Below are positions 8,626 through 16,461 of a DNA stretch of 64,000 nucleotides, one piece after another. A program made the position numbers and the translations under genes. The notes beneath the pieces are model-generated. The model ran no database searches and was not told where the DNA came from. It worked only from the letters and a program-made list of their open reading frames with translations. Source of the DNA: JAIOSF01 sp047159865 (lineage in GTDB: Bacteria > Campylobacterota > Campylobacteria > Campylobacterales > Arcobacteraceae); NCBI RefSeq assembly GCF_047159865.1, contig NZ_AP038804.1:1364001-1428000 (forward strand), in the 5' to 3' direction. The first letter of the stretch is position 1. Every line of letters starts with the position of its first letter.

Positions 8626-9687
8626 TTGTTTTATTGGTTTTATCGACATCTTGATATAAATATCTTTCAGTATATTACTGTCCGAGCAGGATTAGGTTTT
8701 TTAATTGCCTTTTTCTTTACATTAGTTCTTATGCCAAAATTTATAAAATGGGCAAAAGCAAAAAAAGCAAATCAACCTATATATGATTTAGCACCAGACT
8801 CTCACCAAGCGAAAATAGGCACTCCTACAATGGGTGGTTTAGTTTTTGTATTTACAACAGTTATTGCTACTATACTAACGGCTAAACTAAACAATATATA
8901 TGTAGTGGGAGCCCTTGCTACTATTATACTTTTTTGTTTGATAGGTATAAAAGATGATTTAGCAAAAATTACAAATAATAATAATGAAGATGGTTTGACC
9001 CCTCGCATGAAAATTATATTACAAGTAATTGCTTCATTCATTGTAATTGCAGTTTTGTTTTATGCTCAACATCCTACTACATTGTATATACCGTTTCAAA
9101 AGTTTCCTATATTTGATATGGGACTATATTCAATTATCTTCTGGACACTTGTGATGATCGCAAGTACAAATGCGGTAAACCTTACTGATGGTTTAGATGG
9201 TTTAGCTACAGTGCCTTCCGTTATAGCTTTTTTCACACTTTCACTGATTGTGTATATTACAGGTCATGCAATATTAAGTGAGTATTTACTTCTACCAAAT
9301 ATTAAAATGGTTGGTGAATTAGCTATAGTGGGAGCTTCTTTTATGGGTGCATTAATTGGATTTTTGTGGTATAACTCCCATCCTGCAGAAATATTTATGG
9401 GAGATAGTGGAAGTTTAACTATAGGTGGACTCATGGGTTATATGGCACTTGTTGCTAAAAGTGAAATATTATTATTGGCTATTGGTTTTATTTTTGTTTT
9501 AGAAGCGGTTTCTGTAATACTACAAGTAGGCAGTTTTAAATATAGAAAAAAAAGAGTTTTTTTAATGGCGCCACTTCATCATCATTTTGAGCAAATAGGT
9601 TGGCTAGAAAATAAGATTATTGTGCGGTTTTGGATAATTGCATTTATGACCAATTTAATTGCTCTTGCTAGCTTAAAAATAAGATAA
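8626..9687 (+). CDS. mraY: Phospho-N-acetylmuramoyl-pentapeptide transferase
   Basis: 353 aa polytopic membrane enzyme making lipid I from UDP-MurNAc-pentapeptide and undecaprenyl phosphate. It has about ten transmembrane segments and the family motifs AKKANQPI, NLTDGLDGLA (catalytic Asp), FMGDSGSLTIGG and APLHHHFEQIGW. The start is TTG at 8626 with aaaagg nine bases upstream; no suitable ATG exists and the N-terminus reads like those of close homologues. It is followed by murD 17 bases later, the usual pairing in this phylum. Confidence 0.95.
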   Translation: MFYWFYRHLDINIFQYITVRAGLGFLIAFFFTLVLMPKFIKWAKAKKANQPIYDLAPDSHQAKIGTPTMGGLVFVFTTVIATILTAKLNNIYVVGALATIILFCLIGIKDDLAKITNNNNEDGLTPRMKIILQVIASFIVIAVLFYAQHPTTLYIPFQKFPIFDMGLYSIIFWTLVMIASTNAVNLTDGLDGLATVPSVIAFFTLSLIVYITGHAILSEYLLLPNIKMVGELAIVGASFMGALIGFLWYNSHPAEIFMGDSGSLTIGGLMGYMALVAKSEILLLAIGFIFVLEAVSVILQVGSFKYRKKRVFLMAPLHHHFEQIGWLENKIIVRFWIIAFMTNLIALASLKIR

Positions 9688-9704
9688 CATAACTTGGATA
9701 TAAA

Positions 9705-10865
9705 ATGAGAATATTAGGAAAAGGGAAAACAGCCCTAGCAGTAAAAGAAGTATATCCAGATGCAATTTTATATGATGATAAAGATATAAATAGTTATGAA
9801 ATAAATTCAGATGAGATTACAGTCGTTAGTCCAGGAATTCCTCCATACAATCAATTAGTTACAAATAGTAAAAATATTATTAGTGATTATGATCTTTTTT
9901 ATGAACAGATCCCTTTTTCAATTTGGATAAGTGGGACAAATGGAAAAACAACAACAACTCAAATGTTGCAACATTTACTTGAAAATAGACAAAGCCAGTG
10001 TGGTGGTAATATAGGGGTGCCAATTGCAAAAATGGATACAAATAAAAAGATATGGATTTTAGAAACTTCTTCTTTTACTCTTCACTATACAAAAAAAGCT
10101 AAACCAAATATTTATATACTTCTTCCTATTAGTGAAGACCATTTATCATGGCATGGTTCATTTGAAGAATATAAAAGTGCAAAACTTAAACCCTTAAGTG
10201 TAATGACAGATGAAGATATAGCTATTCTTCCCTCTAGTTGTAAAGGTTATAAAACAAAAGCAAAAACGATATATTATACAAGTACAGAAGATTTAGAAAA
10301 GAAATTTGAGGTTAATAGTAAAGAGATTAATTTCAAAGAACCTTTTTTATTAGATGCAATTTTAGCTTTATGTGTAACAAAAATTGTAACAAATGAAATT
10401 GATTATAAAAAAATAAATAGTTTTGTTCAAGACCCTCACAAATTAGAAGAGTTTAGGGATAATAAAAATCATATTTGGATTGATGATAGTAAAGCTACCA
10501 ATGTCGATGCAACTCTTCATGCCCTACATACATATAAAGAAAAACTAATTTATCTCATATTAGGTGGAGATGATAAAGGGGTTGATTTAAATCATCTATT
10601 CAGAACTTTACAAAATTACGAAGTTGAATTATTTGCCATTGGTAAAAATTGTGATAAGTTAATGTTATTAGCAAATACTTATAATTTAAAAGCAAATAGA
10701 TGTCAATATCTTAATGTAGCTGTAAAGGAAATATCAATGAAGTTAAATAGCTGTCCTGAAGCTGTTGTTTTGTTATCTCCAGCTGCTGCATCACTCGATC
10801 AATTTAGCTCATATAAGCAAAGAGGTGAAAAATTTAAAGAATTTGTAAACTCTTTAAGATATTAA
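9705..10865 (+). CDS. murD: UDP-N-acetylmuramoyl-L-alanine--D-glutamate ligase
   Basis: 386 aa cytoplasmic Mur ligase adding D-Glu to UDP-MurNAc-L-Ala with ATP. The ATP-binding loop is SGTNGKTTTTQM (about 89-100), followed by ETSSFTL and the central DDSKATNVDAT. The C-terminal domain ends in LLSPAAASLDQF with the substrate-binding SPAAAS signature. It is slightly shorter than E. coli MurD (438 aa) because the N-terminal UDP-binding domain is compact, as in other epsilonproteobacteria. It sits in an operon with mraY. Confidence 0.93.
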   Translation: MRILGKGKTALAVKEVYPDAILYDDKDINSYEINSDEITVVSPGIPPYNQLVTNSKNIISDYDLFYEQIPFSIWISGTNGKTTTTQMLQHLLENRQSQCGGNIGVPIAKMDTNKKIWILETSSFTLHYTKKAKPNIYILLPISEDHLSWHGSFEEYKSAKLKPLSVMTDEDIAILPSSCKGYKTKAKTIYYTSTEDLEKKFEVNSKEINFKEPFLLDAILALCVTKIVTNEIDYKKINSFVQDPHKLEEFRDNKNHIWIDDSKATNVDATLHALHTYKEKLIYLILGGDDKGVDLNHLFRTLQNYEVELFAIGKNCDKLMLLANTYNLKANRCQYLNVAVKEISMKLNSCPEAVVLLSPAAASLDQFSSYKQRGEKFKEFVNSLRY

Positions 10866-10888
10866 GGATAAATTAAGTATTAGGTGTA

Positions 10889-10894
10889 TATAAT
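10889..10894 (+). promoter_or_regulatory. -10 element of the tRNA cluster
   Basis: TATAAT preceded by TGTA lies 23 bases before tRNA-Phe, right after the murD stop region. It fits a promoter for the run of tRNA genes; no clear -35 is visible. Confidence 0.5.
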
Positions 10895-10916
10895 TCCGTC
10901 ACAAAAACAAACAAGC

Positions 10917-10992
10917 GGCTCGATAGCTCAGTCGGTAGAGCAATAGACTGAAAATCTATGTGTCGACAGTTCGATTCTGTCTCGCGCCACCA
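10917..10992 (+). tRNA. tRNA-Phe (GAA)
   Basis: 76 bases with encoded CCA. The D arm (GCTC/GAGC), anticodon loop CTGAAAA with GAA, and T arm GACAG-TTCGATT-CTGTC are all canonical. The acceptor strand GGCTCGA faces TCGCGCC, leaving a U-C mismatch at pair 4-69. A G at 10920 would restore full pairing. Confidence 0.95.
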
Positions 10993-11009
10993 CTTATTTG
11001 TTTTTTAAT

Positions 11010-11085
11010 GCTTCAGTAGCTCAGCTGGTAGAGCAGCTGATTTGTAATCAGCAGGTCGTAGGTTCAAGTCCTATCTGAAGCTCCA
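11010..11085 (+). tRNA. tRNA-Thr (TGT)
   Basis: 76 bases with encoded CCA. The acceptor GCTTCAG/CTGAAGC pairs fully, and the anticodon loop TTTGTAA gives TGT, reading ACA and related codons. It lies 17 bases after tRNA-Phe, in the same transcript. Confidence 0.97.
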
Positions 11086-11138
11086 TTTTATTGTTAAGTG
11101 TTTTTTTTAATTAAGATTAACACAAACCAGTTTATATT

Positions 11139-11222
11139 GGTGAGATTGGAGAGTGGTCAAATCCTGCGGATTGTAAATCCGCCGCCTAGGCTTCGAAGGT
11201 TCAAATCCTTCTCTCACCACCA
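11139..11222 (+). tRNA. tRNA-Tyr (GTA)
   Basis: 84 bases including a long class II variable arm and encoded CCA. The acceptor GGTGAGA/TCTCACC is perfect and the anticodon loop TTGTAAA gives GTA. It is the third tRNA of the cluster. Confidence 0.96.
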
Positions 11223-11230
11223 TTTAAATT

Positions 11231-11307
11231 GCGGGAGTAGCTCAGTTGGCTAGAGCCTCTGCCTTCCAAGCAGATTGTCGCGAGTTCGAGTCTCGTCTCC
11301 CGCTCCA
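11231..11307 (+). tRNA. tRNA-Gly (TCC)
   Basis: 77 bases with encoded CCA. The acceptor GCGGGAG/CTCCCGC is perfect and the anticodon loop CTTCCAA gives TCC. It starts 8 bases after tRNA-Tyr. Confidence 0.97.
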
Positions 11308-11443
11308 TTAGAAACATTACACTGGAAGCTGAGTTATATCGGACATTCCATTAACTCAAAAATACACAATAAATTTTATTTATTAATATCCAATGTAAAC
11401 ATTACAATTTTATTTTTAATTCAGGTTAAATATAATATAATTC

Positions 11444-11518
11444 GCCCACGTAGCTCAGGGGTAGAGCACTTGCTTGGTAAGTAAGAGGTCGTAAGTTCAA
11501 GTCTTATCGTAGGCTCCA
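11444..11518 (+). tRNA. tRNA-Thr (GGT)
   Basis: 75 bases with encoded CCA and anticodon GGT in loop TTGGTAA. The acceptor GCCCACG faces CGTAGGC, giving a C-A mismatch at pair 4-69. A 136-base gap separates it from tRNA-Gly, and overlapping TATAAT-like motifs at 11431-11441 lie directly before it, so it may have its own promoter and lead into tuf, 95 bases downstream. Confidence 0.95.
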
Positions 11519-11613
11519 CTTGCAAATGGGTAAAACAAGAAAAATTATCTCTTTGAATAGATTAGCTAAAGGCTTATCTACTCAGAGAGTAACAAAAACT
11601 TTAAGGAAAAATT

Positions 11614-12822
11614 ATGGCAAAAGAAAAATTCGAACGAAGTAAACCGCACGTAAATATTGGAACAATTGGACATGTTGACCACGGTAAAACTACATTAACA
11701 GCAGCAATCTCAGCAGTTTTAACAGCTAAGCTTGGTGGAGAAATGATGGATTATGATGCAATTGATAATGCACCAGAAGAAAGAGAAAGAGGAATTACTA
11801 TTGCTACTTCTCATATTGAATATGAAACAGACACAAGACACTATGCGCATGTTGATTGTCCAGGTCACGCCGATTATGTTAAAAACATGATTACAGGTGC
11901 TGCTCAAATGGATGGTGCTATCTTAGTTATTGCTTCTACAGATGGTCCTATGGCTCAAACAAGAGAACATATTTTATTATCTAAACAAGTTGGTGTACCA
12001 TACATCGTTGTTTTCATGAACAAAGAAGATCAACTAGATGAAGAAGATAAAGAAGAGATGTTAGAACTAGTTGAAATGGAAATTAGAGAACTTCTTTCTG
12101 AGTATGAATTCCCAGGTGATGATACTCCAATTATTGCAGGTTCTGCATTCCAAGCACTAGAAGAAGCTAAAGCTGGTAAATTCTCAGTATGGTCTGAAAA
12201 AATCATGGAATTAATGGATGCTGTTGATTCTTATATTCCAACACCAACAAGAGAAACTGACAAATCATTCTTAATGCCTGTTGAAGATGTATTCTCAATT
12301 GCTGGTAGAGGTACAGTTGTTACTGGTGCTATCTCTCAAGGTACAATTAGATTAGGTGAAGAAGTTGAAATTGTTGGATTAAAAGAAACAGTTAAAACTA
12401 CAGTAACTGGTATTGAAATGTTCAGAAAAGAGATGGAATTCGCTGAAGCTGGTGATAATGCTGGTCTTTTACTAAGAGGTATCAAAAAAGAAGATGTTGA
12501 AAGAGGACAAGTACTTGTTGTTCCTGGTTCAATTACACCACACACAAAATTCAGATGTGAAGCTTATGTTCTTTCAAAAGAAGAAGGTGGTAGACATACT
12601 CCATTCTTTAGCGGATACAGACCACAGTTTTATGTAAGAACTACAGATGTTACTGGTTCTTGTGAATTAGCTGAAGGTGTTGAAATGGTTATGCCTGGTG
12701 ATAATGTTGAAATGACAATTACTCTTGTATCTCCTGTTGCACTTGAAAAAGGTACTAAGTTTGCTATTAGAGAAGGTGGTAGAACTGTTGGTGCTGGTGT
12801 TGTTGCTGAGATAATTGAGTAA
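11614..12822 (+). CDS. tuf: Elongation factor Tu
   Basis: 402 aa GTPase delivering aminoacyl-tRNA to the ribosome. G1 is GHVDHGKT (19-26), followed by the effector ERERGITI, G3 DCPGH (about 81-85) and G4 in FMNKEDQ, where most EF-Tu proteins have NKCD; the essential NKxD pattern is kept. Domains 2 and 3 are complete (RGTVVTG, and the C-terminal GGRTVGAGVV). Codons are biased toward a restricted, highly expressed set. It lies after tRNA-Thr(GGT) and 5 bases before rpmG, the usual arrangement in the phylum. Confidence 0.98.
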   Translation: MAKEKFERSKPHVNIGTIGHVDHGKTTLTAAISAVLTAKLGGEMMDYDAIDNAPEERERGITIATSHIEYETDTRHYAHVDCPGHADYVKNMITGAAQMDGAILVIASTDGPMAQTREHILLSKQVGVPYIVVFMNKEDQLDEEDKEEMLELVEMEIRELLSEYEFPGDDTPIIAGSAFQALEEAKAGKFSVWSEKIMELMDAVDSYIPTPTRETDKSFLMPVEDVFSIAGRGTVVTGAISQGTIRLGEEVEIVGLKETVKTTVTGIEMFRKEMEFAEAGDNAGLLLRGIKKEDVERGQVLVVPGSITPHTKFRCEAYVLSKEEGGRHTPFFSGYRPQFYVRTTDVTGSCELAEGVEMVMPGDNVEMTITLVSPVALEKGTKFAIREGGRTVGAGVVAEIIE

Positions 12823-12827
12823 TAATT

Positions 12828-12992
12828 ATGGGTGATAGAATTAAAATTGGGTTAAAATGTGAAGAGAGTGGAGACATTAACTACACAACTATGAAAAATC
12901 CAAAAACTCATAGCGAAAAATTCGAAGTAAAAAAATATAGTCCAAGACTAAAAAAACACACTACACATAAAGAAATTAAGCTTAAATCTTAA
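12828..12992 (+). CDS. rpmG: 50S ribosomal protein L33
   Basis: 54 aa (begins MGDRIKIGLKCEESG, ends KEIKLKS). It follows tuf by 5 bases in the standard tuf-rpmG-trnW-secE order and matches L33 through its length, basic character and KYSPRLKKHT segment. Epsilonproteobacterial L33 proteins that I remember have CEEC and KYCPR cysteines, remnants of a zinc ribbon. Here these read CEES and KYSPR, so only Cys11 remains and zinc binding is unlikely. No other copy is in the window. Confidence 0.92.
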   Translation: MGDRIKIGLKCEESGDINYTTMKNPKTHSEKFEVKKYSPRLKKHTTHKEIKLKS

Positions 12993-13002
12993 TTTCTTAT
13001 GG

Positions 13003-13008
13003 TATAAT
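13003..13008 (+). promoter_or_regulatory. Extended -10 element before tRNA-Trp
   Basis: TGGTATAAT is an extended -10 (TG-N-TATAAT) 40 bases before tRNA-Trp and just after rpmG. It probably drives tRNA-Trp and the downstream secE-nusG-ribosomal protein genes. Confidence 0.6.
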
Positions 13009-13048
13009 CGCGACCTAGTTAATCTAGGTTTGTGGTTACTCTTAAAAT

Positions 13049-13124
13049 AGGCCAATAGCTCCAATGGTAGAGCACCGGATTCCAAATCCGGGTGCTGGGG
13101 GTTCGAGTCCCTCTTGGCCTGCCA
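13049..13124 (+). tRNA. tRNA-Trp (CCA)
   Basis: 76 bases with encoded CCA end. The acceptor AGGCCAA/TTGGCCT is perfect and the anticodon loop TTCCAAA gives CCA. Its place between rpmG and secE is conserved across many bacteria. Confidence 0.97.
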
Positions 13125-13214
13125 TAAATTAATTAGTACTAAGTGTTAAGAATTATTACTTAATTTTTAGCTCTTGATACTTCAAATCAAAAAAACATAA
13201 AATAAGGTATCGTC

Positions 13215-13397
13215 TTGAATAAATATTTATCATATTATAAAAAAGCAAAAGATGAGTTAGGCAAAGTTATTTTTCCTATAAAAGAACAAGTAAGAAGCGC
13301 TTTTATCTCTGTTTTTGTTGTAGTGACAGTAATCTCACTATTTTTAGCACTTATTGACGCAATCATGTCAGTAAGTTTATCTTCTGTAATGAACTAG
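13215..13397 (+). CDS. secE: Preprotein translocase subunit SecE
   Basis: 60 aa, the short SecE form with one transmembrane helix (about residues 31-55) after an amphipathic segment (ELGKVIFPIKEQV), a pattern that includes the conserved W/F-P. It stabilises SecY in the translocon. The start is TTG at 13215 with ataagg 8 bases upstream; no in-frame ATG would keep the conserved N-terminus. nusG follows after 8 bases. Confidence 0.92.
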   Translation: MNKYLSYYKKAKDELGKVIFPIKEQVRSAFISVFVVVTVISLFLALIDAIMSVSLSSVMN

Positions 13398-13405
13398 GAA
13401 AAAAA

Positions 13406-13933
13406 ATGGCACATAATTGGTATGCAATACAAACACACTCAGGAAGTGAATTAACAATAAAAAATGCTCTTGAGCAATTATCTAAAGATTTACAAGATGG
13501 AAGAATAGAACAAGTTTTAGTTCCAACGGAAGATTTAATTGAAATAAAAAAAGGTAAAAAAGTTATTGTTGAAAAACCATTATATTCAGCATATGTTTTT
13601 GCTAGAATTGATTTAGATACAGCATTATGGCACGCTATTCAATCTATGCCAAAAGTTGGTAGATTTATTGGTGAATCAAAAAAACCTTCTCCTCTTTCAG
13701 ATAAAGATATTAACCAAATTTTAGAAAAAGTAAATAATAGAGCAGCAGCAAAACCAAAAATTTCATTTGATGTTGGAGAGATGTTAAGAATTACAGATGG
13801 TTCATTTGCAAACTTTAATGGTATTGTAGAATCGTTTGATTTAAATTCTGGATTATTAAAATTAAATGTTTTGATTTTTGGAAGAAATACACCTGTAGAA
13901 ATATCTTACACTAGCGTTGAACGAGTAGAATAG
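13406..13933 (+). CDS. nusG: Transcription termination/antitermination protein NusG
   Basis: 175 aa. The N-terminal NGN domain begins HNWYAIQTHSGSE and contains LVPTEDLIEIKKGKK and YSAYVFARID. The C-terminal KOW domain (from about 120: FDVGEMLRITDGSFANFNG) binds Rho or ribosomal protein S10. It couples transcription with translation and Rho, whose gene is also in this window. The gene is 8 bases after secE. Confidence 0.96.
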   Translation: MAHNWYAIQTHSGSELTIKNALEQLSKDLQDGRIEQVLVPTEDLIEIKKGKKVIVEKPLYSAYVFARIDLDTALWHAIQSMPKVGRFIGESKKPSPLSDKDINQILEKVNNRAAAKPKISFDVGEMLRITDGSFANFNGIVESFDLNSGLLKLNVLIFGRNTPVEISYTSVERVE

Positions 13934-13948
13934 TCTCTAATGTTAAAG

Positions 13949-13992
13949 TGCTAAGTATTAAGATGAAATAAGATTCGTTTTAACACTTAGCA
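13949..13992 (+). promoter_or_regulatory. Stem-loop in the nusG-rplK spacer
   Basis: TGCTAAGTATTAA (13949-13961) can pair with TTAACACTTAGCA (13980-13992), 13 positions with one A-C mismatch, enclosing an 18-base loop. No T-tract follows. It may be a processing site or part of a leader for rplK; its function is not known. Confidence 0.4.
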
Positions 13993-14050
13993 TAATATGT
14001 TAATAGATTAAATACGAAAAATCATATTTAATAATAAAAAAGGAAAAAAA

Positions 14051-14473
14051 ATGGCAAAAAAAGTAACTGGAATATTAAAACTTCAAATACCTGCTGGTGC
14101 AGCTAACCCTTCACCACCAGTTGGACCTGCATTAGGTCAAAGAGGTATTAATATCATGGAATTCTGTAAGGCATTCAATGAAAAAACAAAACAAAATGCA
14201 GGATTTAAAATCCCTGTTGAAATTACAGTATTTGCTGACAAAAGTTTTACATTTGTAACAAAGCAACCACCAATGAGTGAATTAGTTATGAAAACAGCAG
14301 GTATTAAAAAAGGTTCAGATAATCCTTTAAAAAATAAAGTAGCAAAACTTTCTAAAGAACAAATTATGGAAATTGTTAATAAAAAAATTGCAGACTTAAA
14401 TACTAATGATGTTGAACAAGCAGCTAAAATTGTTGAAGGTTCTTGTAGAAGTATAGGAATTGAAGTAGAATAA
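14051..14473 (+). CDS. rplK: 50S ribosomal protein L11
   Basis: 140 aa of the expected length. The N-terminal domain contains LQIPAGAANPSPPVGPALGQRGINIMEFCK, here cited as adjoining motifs, and the C-terminal domain binds the thiostrepton region of 23S rRNA. It has a strong ribosome site (aaaaagga) and is followed by rplA after 80 bases. Confidence 0.97.
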   Translation: MAKKVTGILKLQIPAGAANPSPPVGPALGQRGINIMEFCKAFNEKTKQNAGFKIPVEITVFADKSFTFVTKQPPMSELVMKTAGIKKGSDNPLKNKVAKLSKEQIMEIVNKKIADLNTNDVEQAAKIVEGSCRSIGIEVE

Positions 14474-14553
14474 TCTACTTTAAAACTTTAAGTAGCCAAA
14501 ATACCACGAGGCTTAAAAAGTGGTAGCATAAATAAAATTGCGGAGAAATAATT

Positions 14554-15246
14554 ATGAGTAAAAGATATAAATCTTTATTAGAAAAAGTAGATAGCACAAA
14601 AGCATATGCATTAGCAGATGCAGTTGCATTAGTAAAAGAATTAAAATCAGCTAAATTTGATGAAACTGTTGACATTGCATTAAATTTAAATGTTGATCCA
14701 AGACATGCAGATCAAATGATTAGAGGTGCTGTTGTACTTCCAAATGGTACTGGTAAAACTGTTAGAGTTGCAGTTTTTGCTAAGGGTGTTAAAATGGATG
14801 AAGCAAAAGCAGCAGGTGCTGATATTGTTGGTAATGATGATTTAGTTGAATCGATCCAAGCTGGTAACATTGATTTTGATGTACTTATTGCTACACCAGA
14901 TACAATGGGATTAGTTGGTAAAATTGGTAGAATACTTGGACCAAAAGGGTTAATGCCAAACCCTAAGACAGGAACAGTAACTATGGATGTAACTAAAGCA
15001 GTTACAGATTCTAAAGGTGGAAAAGTAACATATAGAGTTGATAAAAAAGGTAATATTCATGCAGGTGTTGGTAAAGTTTCATTTACAACAGAAGCATTAG
15101 TTGAAAATATTACAACTATTATGGCAACTGTAAATAAAGCTAAACCAGCTTCAGCTAAAGGAAAATATGTTACTAAAGCTGCTATCTCTTTAACAATGAG
15201 TCCATCTGTAATCGTTGATAGTTTAGAACTTATGGATATTAAATAA
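14554..15246 (+). CDS. rplA: 50S ribosomal protein L1
   Basis: 230 aa, the usual length. The signature GRILGPKGLMPNPKTGTV is intact at about 128-145. L1 forms the mobile stalk beside the E site and in many bacteria represses rplKA translation. The 80-base spacer before it holds a TACCAC/GTGGTA hairpin (14500-14524 region) that could be a regulatory or processing site. Confidence 0.97.
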   Translation: MSKRYKSLLEKVDSTKAYALADAVALVKELKSAKFDETVDIALNLNVDPRHADQMIRGAVVLPNGTGKTVRVAVFAKGVKMDEAKAAGADIVGNDDLVESIQAGNIDFDVLIATPDTMGLVGKIGRILGPKGLMPNPKTGTVTMDVTKAVTDSKGGKVTYRVDKKGNIHAGVGKVSFTTEALVENITTIMATVNKAKPASAKGKYVTKAAISLTMSPSVIVDSLELMDIK

Positions 15247-15353
15247 AAAGTTTCTCGAGAGAGAAGCTTTATCTTAAAAACTAAAGACAGCCGGTTAGAT
15301 TTTTAATCTAGTAAAACCTGCCGAAGTTCTATTGTTTTTGAAAGGAGGAATAT
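15247..15353 (+). promoter_or_regulatory. Ribosomal protein L10 leader
   Basis: The rplA-rplJ spacer contains the L10-leader pattern: GACAGCCGGTTAGATT, an AATCTAGT arm, then CCTGCCGAAG, the kink-turn-like receptor bound by the L10(L12) complex to repress rplJL translation. A TTCTCGAGAGAGAA stem precedes it. The strong ribosome site gaaaggagg ends 7 bases before rplJ. Confidence 0.75.
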
Positions 15354-15842
15354 ATGACTAAAATACAAAAAAATGAAATTGTTGAATCATTATCAGTTCA
15401 ATTTAAAGATGCACAAGCTATTGTTGTTGCAGATTATAGAGGTACTTCTCATAAAGATTTAGAAACTTTAAGAGTTGCTGCTGCTGAAATTGGTGCAAAA
15501 GTTCAAGTTGCTAAAAACTCTTTAGTGTCAATTGCAATTAATAATGCTGGACATGAAGCTTTAGAGCTTTCAGGTACAAATATTTTTATCTGGTCTGAAG
15601 ATCAAATCTCTGCTTGTAAAGTAGCTGATAAATTTGCTACTGCAAATAAAGATACATTCAGTATCAAATCTGGTGTTATTGAAGGTAAAGCTAGCGATGC
15701 TGCTACTGTTAATCAATTCGCTAAATTACCAGGTAGAGAAGAATTACTTGGAATGCTTGCATCTGTATGGATGGGACCAGTTAGAAACTTTACAGTTGGT
15801 CTTGACGCACTTAGAATTAAAAAAGAAGAGGAAGCAGCTTAA
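15354..15842 (+). CDS. rplJ: 50S ribosomal protein L10
   Basis: 162 aa stalk base protein. It begins MTKIQKNEIVESLS with the typical AIVVADYRGTSHKDLETLR and KVQVAKNSLV stretches of the rRNA-binding domain. The C-terminal helix (from about 135) that anchors L7/L12 dimers is present and ends in acidic/alanine-rich EEEAA. It is preceded by the L10 leader and followed by rplL. Confidence 0.97.
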   Translation: MTKIQKNEIVESLSVQFKDAQAIVVADYRGTSHKDLETLRVAAAEIGAKVQVAKNSLVSIAINNAGHEALELSGTNIFIWSEDQISACKVADKFATANKDTFSIKSGVIEGKASDAATVNQFAKLPGREELLGMLASVWMGPVRNFTVGLDALRIKKEEEAA

Positions 15843-15911
15843 TAGCACTTCTATGATGGTAGCTTAGCTACTTTAAATAATTATTTATGAATATACATAA
15901 AAGGAAATAAA

Positions 15912-16283
15912 ATGGCAATCTCTAAAGAAGATGTATTAGAATATATTTCAGGTTTAAGCGTATTAGAGCTTTCTGAATTAGTTAAAGAATTTGAAGAAAA
16001 ATTTGGTGTATCTGCTACACCTGTTGCAGTAGCTGGTGCTGCTGGTGGTGCTGCTGAAGCTGCTGATGAGAAAACAGAATTTGATGTTATCTTAAAAGAT
16101 GCTGGTGCTAAAAAAATTAATGTAATTAAAGCAGTAAGAGCACTTACTGGTTTAGGATTAAAAGAAGCAAAAGCAATGGCTGAAGAAGCTGGAGCTGTTG
16201 TTAAAGCTGGTATCTCTAAAGAAGATGCAGAAGCTGCTAAAACAGAATTAGAAGCTGCTGGAGCAACTGTAGAAGTTAAATAA
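15912..16283 (+). CDS. rplL: 50S ribosomal protein L7/L12
   Basis: 123 aa. An N-terminal dimerisation helix (EDVLEYISGLSVLELSELVK) is followed by an Ala/Gly hinge (about 37-52) and a C-terminal factor-binding domain with the signature GLGLKEAKAMAE. This multi-copy acidic stalk protein recruits EF-Tu and EF-G. It lies 69 bases after rplJ and is separated from rpoB by a hairpin. Confidence 0.97.
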   Translation: MAISKEDVLEYISGLSVLELSELVKEFEEKFGVSATPVAVAGAAGGAAEAADEKTEFDVILKDAGAKKINVIKAVRALTGLGLKEAKAMAEEAGAVVKAGISKEDAEAAKTELEAAGATVEVK

Positions 16284-16315
16284 TTAACTCTTTATACAAC
16301 ACTCACAAATGCAAT

Positions 16316-16343
16316 TAATGCTCTGTATTACTACAGAGCATTA
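16316..16343 (+). promoter_or_regulatory. rplL-rpoB intergenic hairpin
   Basis: TAATGCTCTGTA (16316-16327) pairs perfectly with TACAGAGCATTA (16332-16343), a 12-bp stem with a 4-base loop and no strong T-tract. By position it corresponds to the attenuator and RNase III site known between rplL and rpoB in other bacteria, which sets lower rpoBC expression. Confidence 0.6.
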
Positions 16344-16461
16344 GTCATTTAAAGTGAATTTGCATTTTAATCTATGTCTGGTATTTGCTCAGGTATAGGT
16401 TAGAATGTTGATTCGATAGTTTTATTTTAAACTAAACAAGAATATTACAAGAAAGGCTCAT

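Noticed and set aside
11275..11484. Open frame between tRNA-Gly and tRNA-Thr(GGT)
   Set aside because: It runs through both tRNA genes and has no ribosome site or protein-like composition.
15634..15867. Second frame within rplJ
   Set aside because: It is a shadow of the L10 gene with unlikely composition.
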